Below, one piece after another: positions 58,513 to 64,000 of a stretch of DNA of 64,000 nucleotides. How positions within the stretch are numbered: the stretch's first letter is position 1; each line of letters opens with the position of its first letter. The stretch comes from Hansfordia pulvinata (taxonomy: Eukaryota; Ascomycota; Sordariomycetes; Xylariales): the NCBI GenBank assembly GCA_006538405.1, contig BJKQ01000003.1, forward strand, positions 1,674,001-1,738,000. The letters run 5' to 3'. Below the pieces are notes generated by a model, which was not told where the DNA came from, did not search any database, and worked only from the letters and a program-made list of their open reading frames with translations. Made by a program: the position numbers and the translations under genes.

Positions 58513-59630
58513 ATGGCGCCCGCCGCCATCACCCTCGACAACGTCGCCGACTTCGCGGCCCCCACCTCCCTCAAGACGGGCTCGGCTGCCGCCAAGCGCA
58601 CCCTGCTCCTGGCACCTCCTTCCATCGCCAGCCATGAGGACCGCCTGCGCGAAGTTCTCGCCGCCCACGATCGTGCCGTCACCGACCTGCAGATGCTCGA
58701 CCGTCTGTCCGCCGGCCTCGTCACCCTGCCCGATGCCACCTACGATGTCGTCCTCGTCCTGACCGACGCCGATGGCTCCCGCCGCGAGTCTTCCCAGCTC
58801 CTCAACCGCGACGTCTTTGCCCGTATCGTTCCCGCCCTGCGCGTCGCCGGCCACCTGCGCGCCCAAGACGGTTCCCTCGCCGAGAACACCCAGGGCCCCG
58901 ACGCCACCGAAGCCCTCCTTGCTGGCCTGCTCCCCGGCCCGGACGGCTTCACCAAGGCCGACAACGCTGCTGACGAGGCCGTCCCCATCAAGTTGTCTTT
59001 TGGCAAGAAGAAGAGTAATGCTGGCCCGCCGGTCCAGAAGGTATCGCTGCAGCAGAACAACGGCAAAGATGCGAGCCTGGACATGGCGCCGCCGGCGATC
59101 AAGCCTGCCGGCGTCGGCTTTGTGGACTTCAGCGACGACTTTGGCGCCCCGGAGGACGACGACGAGCTCATCGACGAGGATACCCTGCTGACTGAGGAGG
59201 ACCTCAGCAAGCCCCTGGCCATGCGTAAGTCTTTTCTTAATGTTTTCTCCAGCGCCAGTTTCTGCGCATTCCGCCAATGCCGGTTCCAATTTCTCCCGGA
59301 CGATCACTGACTCCTCATGTAGCTGCCGAGTGTGTGCCCAAGGCTGGCAAGAGACGGAGGGCGTGCAAGGACTGCACATGCGGCCTGGCCCAGAAAATCG
59401 AGGCGGAAGAGGCCGGGAAGCGTGCCGACGCCGACGCCAAGCTGCAGACGCTCAAGCTGGGCTCGGATGACCTGACCGAGGTCGACTTCACCGTTCAGGG
59501 CAAGGTCGGCTCCTGCGGTAACTGCTCGCTCGGCGACGCGTTCCGCTGTGATGGCTGCCCTTACATTGGCATGCCCGCGTTCAAGCCTGGCGAGGAGGTG
59601 CGGCTCCTCAACAACGAGGTGCAGCTATAA
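58513..59630 (+). CDS. DRE2: Fe-S cluster assembly protein DRE2 (anamorsin)
   Basis: Exons 58513-59224 and 59323-59630 join in frame to 339 aa. The N-terminal part (about 1-125) fits the SAM-methyltransferase-like domain ([29 protein letters not shown]). A linker with an acidic stretch ([20 protein letters not shown]) follows. The C-terminal CIAPIN1 region has motif A CX10CX2CXC (C241, C252, C255, C257) and motif B CX2CX7CX2C (C302, C305, C313, C316), which ligate iron-sulfur clusters. Dre2 receives electrons from the diflavin reductase Tah18 and supports cytosolic Fe-S protein assembly; it is essential in yeast. The ATG at 58513 (TCAAGATGGC) is the first in frame that gives a normal N-terminus. 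A 336-codon minus-strand ORF across it is a shadow. Confidence 0.95.
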
Positions 59631-60777
59631 GGCTGTGTCCGGCATTGGTTTCAGATCAAGCTTCTTCATTTTGCATGTCTCCCGGCCGCTGTGCGGGGAG
59701 GCCTCGTGCTTTGGACGGTGGGAGGTTCGGCGTCTCTTGATTAGGCGTGTGGGCGTACTTGGCGGTTTTATTTCAGATCATGTTCGTTTCTTGCTTGGGG
59801 CGGGTGTAAAGGCTGGGGTCGGGTAGAAAAGCACTGCTGCGCCACTGCGGGCATGCATGGTGCCGTATGGCACAAAGACGCGAGGCATGGGCCTTGACAT
59901 ACGGAGCTAGCATACATGACAATGCATCCAAATAGTAAAGACACTGTCTTTCGTGCTCGGGCGTTCGGTGACTTCAGCTGTTCTCAACGGGGTAGCTGTG
60001 CCAGCACGTGAGGATATGTAACGATTCGGCATTATTTACTACATGTTACGTTGCAAAGCCCCTGGGCAGCAGAGTTGGGACATGATCCTTGGGCATTGAC
60101 CATCCTTGGTGCCAGTGTGAAGACCGAACCGAATGCTCGAGCTCTCAAATTGAGCACATCGTTGCGCGGGCGTGAAGGCAAAGTAGAAACCATCATGGAT
60201 CGTCAACAGGCAAGTTTATTACTCTAAAGAAACACTTTGCTCAGGAGTCGTGGTTCCGGGTCAATAACAGTACGCGCAGGACCACCAGGCGTCTTTCGTG
60301 CGCACAAGTCCGTCATCTCGCGTCTGTCCTGCCCAGCATGTGCTCCCGACCTCCTTTTCAACCGGGACAAAAATCCACGCTGTCCGTTGCCTTTCCAACA
60401 TGAACAAATTCGCCTCGCATCACTCCCGCCTTTGCGTCGAAGACAGTTCAAGCCTTTTGCCAACAGTAGTATCCCTCGCGGGCGGCCGCTCTGCCTTTTT
60501 CCCTGATTCTCTTTGCTCGTCTTCCCCCTCGGCCTGTTTTCAAAGAAGAAGGACGGAAAACCCCCTTACAGGACCGCGAAACACCTTTCTCACTTTCATT
60601 CTCCGGACACAAAATGACGCGGGGATCTTTCTTTTTTTCCCCTCGCAAACAGACAGATGAAAAGGACATATTAGAGGGAAGGGGGTGGGTGCCGAAACGC
60701 GCAGATGCCTTTTTTCTTTTTTCTTTTCTTTGGTTCAAACGTGGCCGGAAGCCACAGCCGCACCATCACGACCCGTC
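59631..60777. other. Convergent spacer
   Basis: It holds the 3' UTR of DRE2 and of the minus-strand coiled-coil gene. The right part is T/C-rich. No further ORF is supported. Confidence 0.5.
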
Positions 60778-61980
60778 TTATCCCGCTTTCCTCGCCGCCG
60801 CGGCGCGCTCCCAGTCCGCCTTGAGCGAGTCGTGGAGCGCGCGGTCCCGGCGCCCGGCGGCGTCGGAGCGCAGGCGCTCGTTGTCCGCGCGCAGGCCGGA
60901 GTTGATGGCGCGCAGCTGGTCGATGTGCAGCTTCCTCTTCTTCTGCTTCTTCTGCTTCTGCTTCTTCGCGGGGCTGGAGGCGGAGGTGGAGGTGGCGCTG
61001 GCGCGGTTGGTGGTGTTCCTCTTGGCGACCTGGCTGGGGTTCCTCTTCGAGGTCTGTCTCTTGCTCTTCTGGGCCGCATTTCCTCGGGTGCCGTCATTTC
61101 CGTCGCTTTCTTCTTCCTCTGACGACGGACCCTCGCCATCGAGCTCGGCCGCCTTGCGCTTCAGCGTCAGCGCCACGCCGAGCCGGTCCACCTCGCCGCG
61201 GGCCTCGCGCAGCTGGCCGCGCGCGGCCTCGAGGTCGCGGCGCGCGGCGCGCAGCTGGGCGTGCGCCGCGTCGCGCTCCCTGCGGAGCTGGTGCTGCTGG
61301 GCGGTGGCGGCGCCGGGCTCGGGCTCGGCGGGCGAGGAGGGGGCCGTGATCCCGCTGCTGCTGGTGCTGGTGCTGGAGCGGACGGGCTCGGTCGTGGGCT
61401 TCGCGGCTGCTTATGGTCAGCTGGGTGTGTCCATTCGTTTTCTGTGGAAGGTGGTGGTGGCTGTAGGGGGAAGCAAGGACTGGGTTTTTTTTTTTTCAGG
61501 CTTTTCTAACCCGCTCACCGAGGACCACTTACCTCCGTTCTTCTCCTCGCTGTGGCTCGGCTCGTAGTCGGCGGGCTCCAGACCCAGCACCCGCAGGGCC
61601 GACGAGAGGCGCCACGACGCCCCCCTGTGCAGGGCCGCGAGGCAGTCGGCGTGCGTGATGCCGGGCCGGGCGCGGGACGCCAGCCTGTGGACGTCGGCGA
61701 CGTGGGAGCGCAGGCGCGGGTCCTGGACGACGACGGCGTCGAGGGTGAGGGTGGGGGTGGGGGTGGGGGTCTGTCGGGCTCCTCCGGCGGCGGCGCCGGC
61801 CAGTAGCTGCGCCTCGAGCTGGTCGATGCGGGCCTGCTGCGACTCGATGATCATCTGCTGTCCCGGGTCGAGCATGCAGTTCTGGTCTTCGTCGCCGCCG
61901 CTGCCGCGGAACTCGGGCTCCGGGGTGCGCACGAAGAGGCTACCGCCTGGGGGTGAGCTCGGCGGAGGCGTCTCGGCCAT
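60778..61980 (-). CDS. Coiled-coil protein with basic, bZIP-like C-terminus; function unknown
   Basis: Minus-strand exons 61980-61533 and 61406-60778 join in frame to 358 aa. The intron is 126 nt (donor GTAAGT, acceptor AGCAG). Residues 1-30 are Pro/Ser-rich (MAETPPPSSPPGG). A short coiled coil QQMIIESQQARIDQLEAQLL lies near 41-60. A small helical block (VADVHRLASRARPGITHADC...ALRVLGLEPADYEPS) lies at about 90-142. A long heptad region is at about 187-230 (Arg/Ala/Leu/Glu-rich), an acidic patch at about 234-248, a Lys/Ser-rich basic region at about 255-310, and a second coiled coil from LHIDQLRAINSGLRADNERLR. The basic-then-coiled-coil end resembles a bZIP but lacks a clear basic DNA-binding signature. 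It is probably nuclear. Confidence 0.68.
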
Positions 61981-64000
61981 AGTGGTTCCTGGGTCGAGGT
62001 GGATTCGTTCGGGAGGAGATGATGCCGTCGGCGGCTGGGGTGAGGGAGAAGGGGAAAGGACGACAGCCCGAGAGGGACTCGTGAAGATACACCCGGAGTG
62101 AAAGGATAACAGTGGTGCGTGTAAAGGAGAGGGTATGACGCTTCTGACAAGGTGGGCAGGAAGTATGTAGAGGAGGGTTCCGCCGACAAGAGTGAGAAGA
62201 TATTGAGAGTTGCCAAGCGGCCGGGTTAAGGTCCAAGGGGCACCAGACGTTTGCTCCGGGTCGGGTCTCTCATCCTCGCATCACCCAGCCATCACCCTGA
62301 CTTGAGGGGAAGTACTTTACATTGAATGGACATTGGGGCTATTACCTAGGCTGGAAGCGACATGTCGTGCCTTCATTGTAGCAATCGTCGGCCTCCGATG
62401 TCCGAGGCTTCTGCTTAGGTAGACAGTGCTGGCCTGTGAAGGAGGCTGGTGCTGAGGTGGAGGGAGATATCTCGCAGTTTGCCGGGTAAGGCAGCTGTGG
62501 CAGTGGGCTGCTATGTGATCTGTATGCCAATATCTTCCAAGTCATTGACTACAGTGCTTAACCCGTGTTTGTGTCATTGTCCATGTGTTGCTCGGGGGTT
62601 TCAAAGCCCTGCCTGGCCGATGCAATGAAAAGACACCGCAGAAGTCGAGCAAGAGGGAGCAAAATCCCAATGTACAGAGAGCGCCTCTATGAAACAAAAA
62701 TGATACCTGCCTACGTATACCTAAGGTACCTACCCTGCCGATTCGAGACTAGGTAGATACATGTAGCTATGCCATCTGTGAGATATCCTACTTATACGGG
62801 CATATCGATTATCCCCACTGGGCCTCCAAAACGGCCATTGTGGCAGGTCTGAATGCGATGGGCTTCTTCTGATGACTTCCCCGGGCGGTCGGGATGGCGA
62901 AGCAGGGCTGCTGACGATAATACCAGATGCCCCCTCGCCCCAGAAACCACTCTTCGCCGTCCCGCGCGCCGGATCGGCAGGACGCGGCCCATAGTGCCGA
63001 TCCACGCGTGCCACGCCACGCCCGTCTCTCCCAGGACTGCTGAAGACGGCCCGCCACGAGGCAGAGACGGAGGCGCCGGTGGTCAAGTCAGGAAACAGTA
63101 ATCAGTCAAGGCACCGCACCAGTCCCCCACAGCCCGCCGGCCCCTCTCTTCTCGCTTCACCGAAGTGCCTCGTCGTATCGCCGGGCGTGGGACTAAGTTA
63201 CTTCCCGGACGGCCAGTCTTGTGACATGATGGCCACCCGCCAAACTCGCCCGTTCTCATGGACGAGGCTCTCGAAGTTTCCAGCTATGGATAGAGGTGAT
63301 TCTTCTTCTCCGATCGGGAGCCCAGGTCCGAAGTCTAACTCAATCGCGGAAAATCGCAGAAAAGGGCAAGTCCACCACCCCCTTCCACCCCCAAAGCCCG
63401 CACTATACATGTATCACACTGGCCGACACGAGCGAGGCCGCGATAGCCCCGCAATGGGCCTTGTAGAACCCCTCCCACTTTGCTCTGCGCTGCCCTGCTC
63501 CGATCTGGGCCGCAGAGCGCCACGGCACGCGAGAGACGAGGCTGGGGCGGGAGGCGGCCCGTCCCAGTAAGCCTCTCTCCGGCGCGGGGCGGACTATTGT
63601 CAGCCCCCAGATGCATGCATGCATGGTTCCTCCATATCGCAGAGGATAGACGATCGGCGACAGAGGGCAAAGCGTGCAGTGCGGCAGGGAGGCTATGCGG
63701 CGGGGTCTATGCATGAGGGCAGAGCCTTCTGCCCCCCTCCCACGTCCGGTCAGCCCTAGTCACTCCTCAGTGCTGTTGAAAAGACGACAATGTCCTGGAC
63801 ATGTGTATAGGTGGTTTTAGCATGTATGTTTGTTCATTTTCCGGCGGCGTACACCTATCAGTGTCAAAAGCACTCGTCCACACCCGGGCCCCGCACTGAG
63901 GCAGACAAACACCGAGAAAATCCAGAGAAGGACGAGGTAGATAGTCCGCTCTCCTGTCTGTCTGCCGTTCTGTGGCCGTGACATGCCCACGACGACAACC
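61981..64000. other. Right-end region, no gene recognised
   Basis: The first 250 bases are the promoter and leader of the coiled-coil gene. The remaining sequence has only short overlapping ORFs on both strands (up to 163 codons) without motifs. A larger gene could begin beyond the window. Confidence 0.45.

Noticed and set aside
58369..59379. 336-codon ORF antisense to DRE2
   Set aside because: It mirrors the GC-rich codons of the well-supported DRE2 gene and has no motif of its own.

Overview
The window looks like nuclear DNA of a filamentous ascomycete, probably a Sordariomycete. Genes carry short GT..AG introns with CTGAC/CTAAC-type branch sites, coding DNA is GC-rich, and spacers are long and rich in microsatellites. 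Several products are typical of Pezizomycotina: a PNP-NACHT NLR, a GRGGAGN-repeat protein, a PPxY arrestin and a single-pass Cys-rich membrane protein. The species cannot be named from what is visible.

Layout. 0-3 kb: the 3' end of an allantoate-permease-like MFS transporter, convergent with an IFRD-family gene. 7.4-10.2 kb: an FHA-domain protein with a predicted C-terminal membrane tail. 13-15.3 kb: a PNP-NACHT NLR lacking a repeat domain. 16.2-20.3 kb: a roughly 2.05 kb tandem duplication carrying two paralogous secreted-protein genes with their promoters. 21.6-42 kb: a gene-sparse stretch with a PAR32-like gene and five genes for secreted or cell-surface proteins (121, 75, 122, 331 and 225 aa). 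46-61 kb: mainly housekeeping genes, namely NADP-isocitrate dehydrogenase, an alpha-arrestin, an Stf2/Tma10-like protein, DRE2, and a coiled-coil protein of unknown function. The last 2 kb shows no gene.

Themes. About 26 kb (16-42 kb) is dominated by orphan small secreted proteins next to a truncated NLR, which resembles an accessory or effector-like neighbourhood; that role is inference. Three genes (MFS, FHA, arrestin) show a frame change of the same sign, equivalent to one missing base. In MFS and arrestin it falls beside a C run, so assembly indels should be excluded before calling them pseudogenes. The Stf2-like gene has its ATG split by an intron. The 121-aa secreted gene has two possible acceptors 2 nt apart that give different C-termini. 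No tRNA, rRNA, intact transposon or CRISPR array was recognised.
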